Counted from the stretch's first letter, positions 46,038-54,742 are shown. The stretch is DNA of 64,000 nt from Chthoniobacteraceae bacterium (GCA_947471505.1 CANIWM010000006.1:1-64000), one strand, 5' to 3'. Translations and numbers: made by a program. Notes: a model not told the origin generated them from the sequence alone.

Positions 46038-46322
46038 ATGACGCGCCGCAGCTTTCTCGCTGCGGGAGTTTCCCTTTTTGTGTCGGCTTACGGGGAACCG
46101 ATACGGCGCGTGCCGGTGGAGTCTTCCAATTTGAAAAGCGTGGGGTTTGACCCGAAGACGAAGACGCTCGAAGTCGAGTTCCTCCACGGCGGCGTTTATT
46201 CCTACTTTGACGTGCCGGAGGAGGTCTATGCCGGGCTGATGAAGGCGGAGTCGAAGGGCGGCTTTTTTCAGAAGAACGTGCGAGGGCAGTTCCGGTTCAA
46301 GCGAATCTCTGGCGGAAAATGA
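46038..46322 (+). CDS. KTSC domain protein with twin-arginine-like leader
   Basis: A 94-aa protein with TRRSFLAAGVSLFVSAYG, a short Tat-like signal, then a KTSC domain (SSNLKSVGFDPKTKTLEVEF, YSYFDVPEEVYAGLM, GGFFQKNVRG). KTSC domains are small and often linked to nucleic-acid or lysyl-tRNA contexts; the function here is unknown. The ATG at 46038 is preferred to an upstream 46011 because the RR leader starts there. The stop overlaps the next gene (ATGA). Confidence 0.82.
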   Translation: MTRRSFLAAGVSLFVSAYGEPIRRVPVESSNLKSVGFDPKTKTLEVEFLHGGVYSYFDVPEEVYAGLMKAESKGGFFQKNVRGQFRFKRISGGK

Positions 46323-46513
46323 CGCGGGATGAAATCAAGCTCGTGCTGTTTATCCTCGTCGCGCTTGTGACGGGTGCGCTCTTCCAAGATTGGCGCGCAA
46401 AACATCCAGTGCCGCCACCCACGCCGGTTCCGTCGAAGAAAGGCGCGAAGGCTCCGCCTGTTTTGAAGAACCGGAAAGAGCCACCCGCTCCGAAGGCTGA
46501 TGAGCCGGAGTGA
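46319..46513 (+). CDS. Small single-span membrane protein, Pro-rich tail
   Basis: A 64-aa protein: a charged start, one membrane span (IKLVLFILVALVTGALF), then a cytoplasmic or periplasmic Pro/Lys-rich tail (PVPPPTPVPSKKGAKAPP). The 4-bp overlap with the KTSC gene supports cotranscription. I do not recognise a family. Confidence 0.65.
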   Translation: MTRDEIKLVLFILVALVTGALFQDWRAKHPVPPPTPVPSKKGAKAPPVLKNRKEPPAPKADEPE

Positions 46514-46597
46514 ACCCGAACGCCGCTTTTGAGCGCCGAAGGCGCAACCAAAATCCAGCGTGTTCTTGAAAGACCGAATGGCAGCGGGCGCTTCGCT

Positions 46598-47014
46598 TTA
46601 ATCGTCGCAGGGAAACAGTTCGCGAAGTTCAGCGAAGTCCTTGCCAGAACGTTTGCAGACTTCTTTCCATCCGCGCTTGAAGACGGGGCGTGCGAGGTTG
46701 GATTTCATTCCATCACACCAGAAAACCCAAGTGGATGGAGTGACACGGCCAATCTTGTGGTGAAACGCCTGTTCGTTGCAGAGATCGAAGTAATGATAGA
46801 GGTGCTCAAACACTCTCTTGTATTCGTCTTCCGAAATGTCCTCTCCAAGAAGTGCCGCCGCAGGAAGTTTGGTAGCCAGTTCCCGATACTCCTTTGCAAA
46901 CGAATCCTCGAAATTAGTGACGGACTGACGGTGCGCCAGCCATAGTTGCCATGCAGCGACGAAAACGCCGATTGTGGTGCCGAGGCTGGCAAGAGCTGAA
47001 AGTAGGTCAGTCAT
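46598..47014 (-). CDS. Membrane-anchored protein of unknown function
   Basis: A 138-aa protein with an N-terminal membrane span (ALASLGTTIGVFVAAWQLWLA) followed by a soluble helical region (FAKEYRELATKLPAAALLGE, YKRVFEHLYHYFDLCNEQAF, GWKEVCKRSGKDFAELRELF). The layout resembles small one-span proteins of the DUF4760 kind, but the assignment is not firm. AT content is higher than in its neighbours, hinting at a different origin. Confidence 0.7.
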   Translation of the reverse strand: MTDLLSALASLGTTIGVFVAAWQLWLAHRQSVTNFEDSFAKEYRELATKLPAAALLGEDISEDEYKRVFEHLYHYFDLCNEQAFHHKIGRVTPSTWVFWCDGMKSNLARPVFKRGWKEVCKRSGKDFAELRELFPCDD

Positions 47015-47039
47015 GATTGTGGCGGTGGTTTCGGTTCGG

Positions 47040-47495
47040 TTATGCCCCGGTTCTCCGAAGGCTAAACGTGTAGGTTATCTGCGAAGGAACTACCGTACCG
47101 AAATCATCTGCGATTATATCGCGGTCGAGGGTTGCCATGAATTTCATGGTCGTCCCAGACATCGTTACAATCGGCGTGAAACTCCAATGATTGGGCGCAG
47201 AGAACTGTTTTGATGTTCCCGCAATATCGACCGTGCCGACAAATAAACTGTAAAAATCAAATCCATCGTAGATGCCTTCTCCGATTGGCAAGACCATACT
47301 CAGTTTGCCGTTACTACCAAGCACAGCGGACAGTTTGACAGTATTCGTAGTTGAAATCCCAAGACTTGGAATCGTTTGGACGATTTTGACCGTTCCAGAA
47401 TACTTGCCGGGGGTTGCGTTTGCTGCTTTCGCAGGGGTTGTCGGGATCAGAGCGAAGAGCACTGCGAGAAGGAGCGTTGTGAGTGTTTTGTTCAT
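47040..47495 (-). CDS. Secreted beta-rich protein of unknown function
   Basis: A 151-aa protein with signal peptide MNKTLTTLLLAVLFALIPTT ending near AKA-AN. The mature part is Thr/Ser/Gly-rich with alternating hydrophobic residues (KYSGTVKIVQTIPSLG, TTNTVKLSAVLGSNGKLSMV). It resembles the C-terminal beta region of the GloVer protein at 32848 (pattern G-x-hydrophobic-x-LxGKL), so it may be a free-standing version of that module. Codon usage is more AT-rich than usual here. Confidence 0.72.
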   Translation of the reverse strand: MNKTLTTLLLAVLFALIPTTPAKAANATPGKYSGTVKIVQTIPSLGISTTNTVKLSAVLGSNGKLSMVLPIGEGIYDGFDFYSLFVGTVDIAGTSKQFSAPNHWSFTPIVTMSGTTMKFMATLDRDIIADDFGTVVPSQITYTFSLRRTGA

Positions 47496-47602
47496 TGTGA
47501 GGTCGGGTTAGTGATGTGTCGGAATCCGGTTACATGGAGCGTGGAAGATTGACGAGAGAAGAAATCGGCCCTGCTTCACCATGAAATGAGCTGGAGTAAA
47601 AA

Positions 47603-48901
47603 CTACTGCGTACCTTGCCGCTTCTTCAGCCGCTGCGCGCCGGGCTTTGCGCCGGGGGCGTCGTCGCGCTTTCCGGCGGCGGGGTTTAGCTCGGCGAGGA
47701 TGACGGTGAGGCGTTGGCGGGCGGCTTTGCTGGCGTCGGTGTCCTCGGCGGCGGGGATGAGTTTTTCTACGAACGGCGCGTCGCTCATCTCGAAGAGTTC
47801 AGCCGCTTCGTTCATTTTGAATCCGGGCTCGCGGACGTACCATTTCGCATTGAGTTGCACGTAGGCCCACTCGCGCGGCGTGCCTTTTTCGCCGCGTAGT
47901 TGTGGGGCGAAACTGCGGCTGTCGAACTTCATGCCTTCGGGCAACTTCCCGCCTGCCAGCTCGACGAATGTCGCCAGCGGGTCGGCGAAGCTCACCATGT
48001 CTTTCGACACTGCGCCCGCAGGCGTGACGCCGGGCCAGTTGGCGATGAAGGGGACGCGCGATCCGCCTTCCAGCATGCTGCCTTTTTTGCCGTTAATCAT
48101 CCGCCCGCCGATGGTGCTGGGGAAGTTTAGTGCGGTGCCGTTATCGCCGGAGAATAGGACGAGCGTTTTCTCGCGGAGGCCGAGTTTCTCTAGCTCGGCG
48201 ACGACTGCTCCGACTTGTTTATCCATGTAGCGGATGTTGTCTTCGTAGAGGGCTGGGTCGCCGTCTTTCGCAGTGTCGGGCGTCTTCAGGATGGGGGCGT
48301 GGACGTGGTGCATGGAGTAGTAGAAAAAGAACGGCTTGTCCTTGTTGCGGCGGATGAAATCCACGGCGAAGTCATGGACGACATCACCCGCGTAGGTGCC
48401 CTCAGGCACTGTGATTTGCTCGCCGTTTTTCAAATGCGTCCGCTGCCAATACCAGCCGCTCGCCGTCGGGTCGGTGGTGTATTCGTCGAAGCCCCAGTCG
48501 CGCGGGGTCTCGCCGACTTGCCGCCATTTCCCTGCCATGCCGGTGGCGTAGCCCGATTGCTTCAGGAGCTTGGCGACGGGGTTTTCGTCTGCCGATTTCG
48601 CGCCGGGGCCGGCGGGTCGCCACGATTGATTCCCCAGCCCGCCCGTGCGGAAGGCGTAGCGCCCGGTCATCAGCAAGCAGCGCGATGGGCCGCACACCGG
48701 CGCGGCGTAGCACGTCTCGAAGCGCGTGCCGCCCGCCGCGAGTTTATCGATGTTCGGGGTCTTGTGTTTGTCGGAGCCGTAGCAGCCGACGTTGTCTATG
48801 CCGAGGTCGTCGGCGAGGATGAAGATGATGTTCGGCTTCGCGCTATCTGCCGCGAAGGCGTGGACGCAAAGGAGCGAGAGAATGGCGATGAGTGCTTTCA
48901 T
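47603..48901 (-). CDS. Sulfatase (Cys-type, formylglycine-dependent)
   Basis: A 432-aa exported arylsulfatase-family enzyme. Signal peptide MKALIAILSLLCVHAFA, metal-binding DD in IFILADDLGIDN, and the active-site motif C70-G-P-S-R74 in VCGPSRCLLMTGR, where Cys is converted to formylglycine. Further conserved parts: GKWRQVG, the SGDNGTALNFP metal site, and NWPGVTPAG. It removes sulfate esters, probably from sulfated polysaccharides. The FGE-like protein at 44448 lacks catalytic Cys, so the activator must be elsewhere. It is divergent from the PQQ-like propeller gene. Confidence 0.95.
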   Translation of the reverse strand: MKALIAILSLLCVHAFAADSAKPNIIFILADDLGIDNVGCYGSDKHKTPNIDKLAAGGTRFETCYAAPVCGPSRCLLMTGRYAFRTGGLGNQSWRPAGPGAKSADENPVAKLLKQSGYATGMAGKWRQVGETPRDWGFDEYTTDPTASGWYWQRTHLKNGEQITVPEGTYAGDVVHDFAVDFIRRNKDKPFFFYYSMHHVHAPILKTPDTAKDGDPALYEDNIRYMDKQVGAVVAELEKLGLREKTLVLFSGDNGTALNFPSTIGGRMINGKKGSMLEGGSRVPFIANWPGVTPAGAVSKDMVSFADPLATFVELAGGKLPEGMKFDSRSFAPQLRGEKGTPREWAYVQLNAKWYVREPGFKMNEAAELFEMSDAPFVEKLIPAAEDTDASKAARQRLTVILAELNPAAGKRDDAPGAKPGAQRLKKRQGTQ

Positions 48902-48993
48902 GGTTGGACTGTCTAATAGCGGCTCACTCCGAAATTGACCTCCCCATTTTCGCCTCTTGCCTCTGCGCGGCGGCAGGAATATCTCCGCTGCGC

Positions 48994-50214
48994 ATGAAAC
49001 TTCCGTCCATACTTCTCACCCTCAGCGTCGCCACTTGTATCGCCGGTGATTGGCCGCAATGGCGCGGCGCAAATCGCGATGACAATTCCACCGAGGTCGG
49101 CCTGCTCAAAGCCTGGCCCGCTGGTGGCCCGAGCCGCGTCTGGCTCTTTGAAAATGCGGGCATGGGATACTCCGGCTTCAGCATCGCGGGCGGCAAGCTC
49201 TTCACCCTCGGCACGCGCGAGGGGAAGGAAATCCTCCTCGCGCTTGATGCAAATACGGGCAAGGAACTGTGGGCCACGCCCATCGCCGACATCCTCGGCA
49301 ACGGCTGGGGCGACGGCCCGCGCAGCACGCCGACGGTGGATGGCGACCGCGTTTATGCGTTGAGCGGAAAGGGCAGCCTCGTCTGCGCCGCAGCCGCCAC
49401 TGGCAAAGTCGCGTGGACCGTCACCATGTCGTCGCTCGGCGGCTCCACACCCGGCTGGGGCTACACCGAGTCGCCGCTCGTGGACGGCAAGAACGTCCTC
49501 TGCACGCCCGGCGGCAACAAAGGCACGATGGCCGCGCTGGATAAAATGACCGGTGCCGTCGTCTGGCAGAGCGCCGAGATCACGGAAGGCGCGCAGTATT
49601 CCTCCATCATCCCAGCCACGCTCGGCGGGAAGAAACAATACGTCCAACTCGTCATGCAGACGCTCTTCGGCGTGGACCCTGCGACCGGCAAAGTCGCATG
49701 GCGTTCCGCGTGGCCGGGCCGCACCGCCGTCATCCCCACGCCCATCGTGAAGGGCGACGAAATCTTCGTGAGCAGCGGCTACGGCGTCGGCTGCAAAAAA
49801 GTGAAAATCTCCGGCAGCGACGCGACCGATGTCTTCATGAACAAAGACATGGAGAACCACCACGGCGGCGTAATTCTCGTCGGCAGCAATCTCTTTGGAC
49901 ACAGCGGCAAGAGCGGCTGGACGTGCATGAACTTCGAGGATGGCGCGGTAAAATGGACGAACAAAGGCGTCGGCAAGGGAGCCGTAGCCTACGCCGACGG
50001 GATGCTCTACACGCTCGGCGAAAAGAGCGGCGACGTCGCACTCGTCGAGGCATCCGCAGAAGGCTGGAGCGAAAAAGGTCGCTTCACCCTCAGCCCGCAA
50101 GCCGCGAACCGGAACCCCAAAGGAGCCATCTGGGTCCACCCCGTCATCGCGAACGGGAAGCTGTATCTCCGCGACCAAGAGTTCATTTACTGCCACGACG
50201 TAAAGGCGAAGTAA
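48994..50214 (+). CDS. Exported PQQ-like beta-propeller protein
   Basis: A 406-aa protein with signal peptide MKLPSILLTLSVATCIAG, then WPQWRGANRDDNSTE, the standard opening of PQQ-binding-like propellers in PVC bacteria. Repeated blades carry AxTGKxxW signatures (ALDANTGKELWATP, AAATGKVAWTVTM, VDPATGKVAWRSAWPG). No catalytic PQQ residues can be assigned; many members are structural, like BamB. The start at 48994 has GCAGGAA upstream. It ends 6 bp before the GNAT gene. Confidence 0.9.
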   Translation: MKLPSILLTLSVATCIAGDWPQWRGANRDDNSTEVGLLKAWPAGGPSRVWLFENAGMGYSGFSIAGGKLFTLGTREGKEILLALDANTGKELWATPIADILGNGWGDGPRSTPTVDGDRVYALSGKGSLVCAAAATGKVAWTVTMSSLGGSTPGWGYTESPLVDGKNVLCTPGGNKGTMAALDKMTGAVVWQSAEITEGAQYSSIIPATLGGKKQYVQLVMQTLFGVDPATGKVAWRSAWPGRTAVIPTPIVKGDEIFVSSGYGVGCKKVKISGSDATDVFMNKDMENHHGGVILVGSNLFGHSGKSGWTCMNFEDGAVKWTNKGVGKGAVAYADGMLYTLGEKSGDVALVEASAEGWSEKGRFTLSPQAANRNPKGAIWVHPVIANGKLYLRDQEFIYCHDVKAK

Positions 50215-50220
50215 CCGCCC

Positions 50221-50622
50221 GTGTTCACGCTCTCTGCCGTAGCGGAGGACGACTTCGACGCGCTCGTCGCCATCCGCGTCGCCGCCTTGCCGGACAGCCC
50301 GGAGCGCGCTCGCGAGCGGTTGGAGGAATCGTTCTATCCCCAGCACAGCCGCTTCATTCGCGTCGCTGGCGAGACGGTCGGGTTTTACACACTCCGCCCG
50401 GCGTTCGATGGGTTTCATCTGGAGCACTTCTACGTGCTCCCGGCACGGCAGTCCTGCGGCATCGGTTCGGCGGTGATGCGTCTCCTCCTCGCCGAATGTG
50501 GCACACAGACGGTGTTCGTCGGCGTCCTGCGGGACAGCCCGGCGAACCGATTCTACCAGCGCCACGGCTTCACGCCGAACGGCGAGAGCGAGCGGGCGAT
50601 TTACTACACCCGTTGGCAGTGA
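50221..50622 (+). CDS. GNAT family N-acetyltransferase
   Basis: A 133-aa acetyl-CoA-dependent transferase, GTG start. The acetyl-CoA loop is LEHFYVLPARQSCGIGSAVM (Q/R-x-x-G-x-G/A region) and the C-terminal end ANRFYQRHGFTPNGESERAI is typical of GNAT proteins. The substrate is unknown. The last ~36 codons recur at 52999-53106 on the other side of the autotransporter gene, so this gene has been partly duplicated. Confidence 0.9.
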   Translation: MFTLSAVAEDDFDALVAIRVAALPDSPERARERLEESFYPQHSRFIRVAGETVGFYTLRPAFDGFHLEHFYVLPARQSCGIGSAVMRLLLAECGTQTVFVGVLRDSPANRFYQRHGFTPNGESERAIYYTRWQ

Positions 50623-50642
50623 GCAGTGGGTTCCACCCCCGA

Positions 50643-52820
50643 TCAAAAGCTCACGCGGAGGCCTGCGAGCACTGTGTGGCTTTCGTAGTTTGTGCGGCCT
50701 AAGTCGGCTTGGTAGGCGACATAGGCGGAGTAGCGGCTCCAAGCCACGTTCACTGCGCCGGTGAGCAGCGCGCTGTCGCGTCCGACTTTGGGGCCGGGAA
50801 CGCTGAATACGCCTCCTGCGCCATTCGCAAAGCGGGAGTCTAGGGAAAGTTCGTTGTCGAGAAACTCGTGCTGCCACTGCGCGCTGAAGGAAGGTGTGAC
50901 CCTTGCGGCCCCGACTTTCGCTGTGTAGGCCACGCGCACGCCGACGCGGGAGCGCAGGGAGTTTTCGGTCTGCGACTCGATGTGTAGCGGCTGCAACGAG
51001 CCGCGTTCGTCGAAGCTGTCGATGCCCACCGAGGTGAAGAGCATGGAGGCCATCGGCGTGACGGTGAACCCGCCGAGTTTCACATCGTAGCCAAGGCCGT
51101 AGTAGGCGTCGAGCTGTGTGCCATTGGTGCTGCCGTGGGCGGTGCCGTTCAGTGCGGTGCGCCGGGAGTCGTAGCTGTTGATGCCGCCACCGATGAGTCC
51201 CTCCGTCCAGAAGCCGCCGTCGTGATACATGGCGTAGAGCGCGACCTTTGCGCCGTCGGAGTTCAAGCGGCCCCCGCCACTGAGATCGATGTCCGAGTGG
51301 TTGTATCCGAGCGTGAGCCCGAGGACGAAATGTTCGCCGATGAGACGGTCCACGCCTACCGTGGTTCCGTAGGATTTGAGGTCGAAGCCGTTCGCGTTGG
51401 AAGTGTCGCCGAGGCTGGTAAAGTCCCCGGTCTCAGTGACGAAGAAGCCCCATCGATCCTTGGTGGGCATCCGGGAGCGTGCGGTGTCGTTCCCCATCGA
51501 CACGACGCTCTTGCCGTCGCCCATCGGCACGATGTCCTTTCCCACGCGCTGGGGAATGGGAGCTTCCTCGCTGGCGGGCGTCGCGCGGATGTCCGCGAGG
51601 CGCTGCTGCACGCTGAACACCTCCGTATTGAACTGGGCAAAACCGAGGTTGAAAATGGACGTGAGTTCCTCCGGGGCGATCAGGTCGAGGAGATGCGGCA
51701 ACGCGTTGATATCCAGACTGTCCAAGTAGGCCAAGACGTTGAGTTGGCGTTTGTCGCTGAGGACCCGGTCTAGCGCACTTGCCACGTTCGTCTGGTTGGG
51801 CGTGAGAGTGATGCCTGTCAACACGTCCTCCAAGGGGGTCTGGACAATCACGATGGTGCCATTGTCGCCGGTGCCGCCGGTGCCTCCGGTGCCGCCGGTG
51901 TCGCCAACGATGCAGATGGAGACCAGAATCGAATTGGAGTCTAGGGTCACAGCGCCATTCAGCGCCAGCAGCCGGCCATTCACCTTTGCGCCGGTCAGCG
52001 CCGAGATGGACGTCTGGGCCATGACGGTTCCGACGATCGTGGAATTCGTTCCGAGCGTCGCCGAGCTGCCGACCTGCCAGAAAACCATGCATGCCTGCGC
52101 GCCGTTAATCAGGATCACCCGGCTGTTTGATGCCGTGGTGAGCGTGGACCCGGTCTGAAAGATCCACACCGTATCCGGGTTGCCCGCGGCGTTGAGCGTC
52201 AGGGTTCCCGTGATTCCGAAAGAGCTGGGGGTCTTGTAAACGCCACCCACGAGCGTCTGCCCGCCGAGATCGTAAATCGGCACAAACGTCACATTCGCCG
52301 GGCGCCCGGCGGCGTCCAGATACGCGGCGTTCAGGTCGTTTTTCGCGATGGTCAGCAAGCCGGGGTTATTGATGGAGCCCGCAGGGCCGAAGGCATTGAC
52401 CGCATAGACGGTCCCGGTGACCATGGCGGGCGGGAATCCGGTGATGGCGGCCCCGGTCGTCGGGGACAACCCGACGTTCCCGATAATGGTGGTCGGGCCG
52501 AGGTTGGAAATCCCGGAGCCTGCCAGAACGGAAAATCCACCAGCCGTTCCGAGGCCTACCTCGGTCTGTGCCGAGGCATTCCGACTCGATAACGTCATGG
52601 CAACCGCAAGGACGAGACCCATGGACGGTATCATGGAGCGGGACTTGCCAGTCTCCGTTGCGGATTTCTTGGGCGGCGCATCAAAGGCACCTGCCAGTTT
52701 ACGTAGGAGGGAGCGACGGGACGAATGGTTGAAGTCGTCGGCAATCTTTGTGTCTTCGGCCCGAGCCGTAGGGCTCGCGGGTGCAAAGATGAATGATGGG
52801 AGCGTTATCTTTGCTTTCAT
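50643..52820 (-). CDS. Ice-binding-like (DUF3494) domain fused to an autotransporter beta-barrel
   Basis: A 725-aa outer-membrane/secreted protein. A long leader (1-84) has SRRSLLRKL and a hydrophobic stretch (MIPSMGLVLAVAMTLSS) ending ASA-Q. Residues ~88-305 form a DUF3494 ice-binding-like beta-helix (GGFSVLAGSGISNLGPTT, VWIFQTGSTLTTASNSRVIL, MVFWQVGSSATLGTNSTIVG). A short Gly-Thr linker (TGGTGGTGGTG) follows, then a helical spacer, then a ~280-residue autotransporter barrel ending in LAGLRVSF with a terminal Phe. DUF3494 proteins are usually free adhesins or antifreeze proteins; the fusion would display the helix on the cell surface. Start at 52820 from the signal sequence. Confidence 0.9.
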   Translation of the reverse strand: MKAKITLPSFIFAPASPTARAEDTKIADDFNHSSRRSLLRKLAGAFDAPPKKSATETGKSRSMIPSMGLVLAVAMTLSSRNASAQTEVGLGTAGGFSVLAGSGISNLGPTTIIGNVGLSPTTGAAITGFPPAMVTGTVYAVNAFGPAGSINNPGLLTIAKNDLNAAYLDAAGRPANVTFVPIYDLGGQTLVGGVYKTPSSFGITGTLTLNAAGNPDTVWIFQTGSTLTTASNSRVILINGAQACMVFWQVGSSATLGTNSTIVGTVMAQTSISALTGAKVNGRLLALNGAVTLDSNSILVSICIVGDTGGTGGTGGTGDNGTIVIVQTPLEDVLTGITLTPNQTNVASALDRVLSDKRQLNVLAYLDSLDINALPHLLDLIAPEELTSIFNLGFAQFNTEVFSVQQRLADIRATPASEEAPIPQRVGKDIVPMGDGKSVVSMGNDTARSRMPTKDRWGFFVTETGDFTSLGDTSNANGFDLKSYGTTVGVDRLIGEHFVLGLTLGYNHSDIDLSGGGRLNSDGAKVALYAMYHDGGFWTEGLIGGGINSYDSRRTALNGTAHGSTNGTQLDAYYGLGYDVKLGGFTVTPMASMLFTSVGIDSFDERGSLQPLHIESQTENSLRSRVGVRVAYTAKVGAARVTPSFSAQWQHEFLDNELSLDSRFANGAGGVFSVPGPKVGRDSALLTGAVNVAWSRYSAYVAYQADLGRTNYESHTVLAGLRVSF

Positions 52821-52998
52821 AGATATGTGAGTTTTTGGATGTGTGTAGTGTTTCTCTAAAAACATGGAATCGGATGAGCGGGGGGAGTTGGCCGTATCCA
52901 AACGCAGCTATTTTTTGAACTTTCACACACGCAAGGTTCCCGCCGCTCCCGATTCTTCTCTCTATGTAAGACAGAGGGACCGTCCCAAACGGCACCGC
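52821..52998. other. Upstream region of the autotransporter gene
   Basis: 178 bp between the autotransporter start and the GNAT remnant. It holds a purine-rich GCGGGGGGAG segment and AT-rich stretches that could be promoter elements for the minus-strand gene. I see no gene in it. Confidence 0.5.
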
Positions 52999-53106
52999 GC
53001 CGAATGCGGCGGGCAGACGGTATTCGTCGGCGTGCTGCGGAGCAGCCCAGCAAACCGATTCTACCAGCGCCACGGCTTCACGCCGAACGGCGAGAGCGAG
53101 CGGGCA
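52999..53106 (+). pseudogene. Decayed 3' end of a GNAT gene, duplicate of 50491-50598
   Basis: About 107 bp matching the last codons of the GNAT gene at 50221 with 10 mismatches. The final 53 bp (53053-53105 versus 50545-50597) are identical. It encodes ECGGQTVFVGVLRSSPANRF and then YQRHGFTPNGESERA before leaving frame. The 5' two thirds of the gene are missing, so it is a remnant. Together the two copies form direct repeats around the autotransporter gene. Confidence 0.85.
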
Positions 53107-53191
53107 CTTTTTTCATCCGCACGGCTATTTGAGACCCATCGGTTTTGTTGGATTGCCGGATTGCGGCGATCGGCGTTCTCATCGCGCATCA

Positions 53192-53824
53192 ATGACGCAG
53201 AACGAAATCAAACAGAACCACGGACAATTCCTCGCAGTCGCAGAACGCGCCGAGTGGAAGCCACAAGACATCGCACGCCGCGCCACGGTCGCGGAGATTT
53301 TTGCACGCGAGGCTCCGCTGGAAGTGGACTTCGGCAGCGGGGATGGCGCGTTCATCCTCGCGATGGCGCGGCGTTTTCCCGAGCGCAACTTTCTCGGTAC
53401 CGAGCGGATGTCTGGGCGCGTGGAAAAGACGTGCCGGGCGGCGGCTCGGGAGGACATCGAGAACGTGCGCATCGTGCGTTTGGAGAGCCTCTACACGGCC
53501 CAGTGGCTCCTACCCGTGGCCTCGGCGAGCGTCGTCCACATCGGCTTCCCCGACCCGTGGCCGAAGCGGCACCACCATCCCCGGCGGCTGTTCCAAGATG
53601 AGTTCATGATTGCGCTGCACCAAGTCGTCGCGGCGGGCGGCGAGGTGCGGATCAAGACGGACGACCAGCCGTATTTCCTATGGATCGAAAAGGTGCTCGA
53701 ACGCGCGAAGGGCTTCGAGCGGATCGCGTGGGAAGAAGACGCGGAATACCCGAAGACCGATTTTGAAGCGCACTTCCTCGCGCAAGGGCTACCGATTTAC
53801 CGTGCTCGGCTGCGGAAGGTGTGA
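53192..53824 (+). CDS. trmB: tRNA (guanine-N7-)-methyltransferase
   Basis: A 210-aa SAM-dependent enzyme that methylates G46 of tRNA. SAM site VDFGSGDGAFILAMA, the signature HIGFPDPWPKRHHHPRRL, and the C-terminal TDDQPYF segment match TrmB. The start at 53192 is chosen because similarity starts there; the frame open upstream crosses the GNAT remnant. It ends 3 bp from the convergent esterase gene. Confidence 0.96.
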   Translation: MTQNEIKQNHGQFLAVAERAEWKPQDIARRATVAEIFAREAPLEVDFGSGDGAFILAMARRFPERNFLGTERMSGRVEKTCRAAAREDIENVRIVRLESLYTAQWLLPVASASVVHIGFPDPWPKRHHHPRRLFQDEFMIALHQVVAAGGEVRIKTDDQPYFLWIEKVLERAKGFERIAWEEDAEYPKTDFEAHFLAQGLPIYRARLRKV

Positions 53825-53827
53825 CGT

Positions 53828-54697
53828 TTACAGCCAGCCGTTTTGCTTGAGCCAGAAAAGTAAATCCTTGCCCCACGGATGCACGTCGTCTGCCGCAGCG
53901 CCGTTCTTGCCGATGCTCAGGCCGATGCCGTGCGGGCCTTTTTGGTAAACGTGGAAGTCCCACGCGATGCCCGCTTTTTGCAGCGCGCTCACGAAGCGCA
54001 GGCTGTTTTCCACCGGCACGGCTTTGTCTTCCTGCGTGCTCCAGACGAAGCACGGCGGCGTTTCTTTCGTCACCTGTTTTTCGCTGGAGAGATACTCGAC
54101 GAGCTTGGGGTCGGGGTCTTTGCCCAGCAGGTTGTTCTTTGAGCCGCCGTGGGTGACGCCGTCTTCCATCGTGATGACGGCGTAGCAAAGAACGCCGAAG
54201 TCCGGCCTGCACGACACCTTCTCCACCGCATCCGTGGCCGCAGCGTTGCCTGCATCAAAATGCGTGATCGCCGTGCTGGCAAGATGCCCGCCTGCGCTGC
54301 TGCCCATGATGCCCACGCGCTTAAACTGCGAGGCGTCTGCGCGGACGGTGCGGATGGCGCGCTGTGCATCGCCAAGCATCACGGGGTGCCGGTAGCCTTT
54401 GCTGCCGAGCCGATATTTCAAAACGAACGCCGCCACGCCATTCTTTGCCAAGTAGGTCGCGTAGCCATCGCCCTCATGCCCCGCGAGCCCGCCGTAGCCG
54501 CCGCCGGGGCAAATCACAATCGCTGTGCCCGTGCCCGTGCCCGCTGCCGGGAGATACGGCGTGAGCGTCGGGATGTCTTGCTCGGCTTGCCCGAGCGCGC
54601 CGGGCGCATCGCCTGCCCAAAGCCGGATCGGCGCGCCGGGCTCGGCGTGAAGTGTGGAAAGGGTGAGCAGGCTGGCGAGGAAAAGTGTGAGTTTCAT
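53828..54697 (-). CDS. Alpha/beta hydrolase, acetyl-xylan-esterase-like
   Basis: A 289-aa exported esterase of the BD-FAE/acetylxylan type. Signal MKLTLFLASLLTLSTLHA, oxyanion-hole motif CPGGGYGGLAGHEG, nucleophile in GIMGSSAGGHLAS, the acid in STQEDKAVPVENS, and the catalytic His in KGPHGIGLSIG. Substrates are probably acetylated or feruloylated plant polysaccharides, which fits with the sulfatase and the multidomain protein at 58651. Confidence 0.93.
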   Translation of the reverse strand: MKLTLFLASLLTLSTLHAEPGAPIRLWAGDAPGALGQAEQDIPTLTPYLPAAGTGTGTAIVICPGGGYGGLAGHEGDGYATYLAKNGVAAFVLKYRLGSKGYRHPVMLGDAQRAIRTVRADASQFKRVGIMGSSAGGHLASTAITHFDAGNAAATDAVEKVSCRPDFGVLCYAVITMEDGVTHGGSKNNLLGKDPDPKLVEYLSSEKQVTKETPPCFVWSTQEDKAVPVENSLRFVSALQKAGIAWDFHVYQKGPHGIGLSIGKNGAAADDVHPWGKDLLFWLKQNGWL

Positions 54698-54742
54698 CGG
54701 CGCGGAAAATGGCGCATGAGCCGGGCGCGTGACTAGAAGAAT

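Noticed and set aside
48913-50877. 654-codon minus-strand frame opposite the PQQ-like propeller
   Set aside because: The propeller and GNAT on the plus strand are conserved, and the reverse frame crosses both.
52864-53601. 245-codon plus-strand frame joining the GNAT remnant with trmB sequence
   Set aside because: The first part is the decayed GNAT duplicate. The rest is trmB in the wrong frame; trmB itself starts at 53192.
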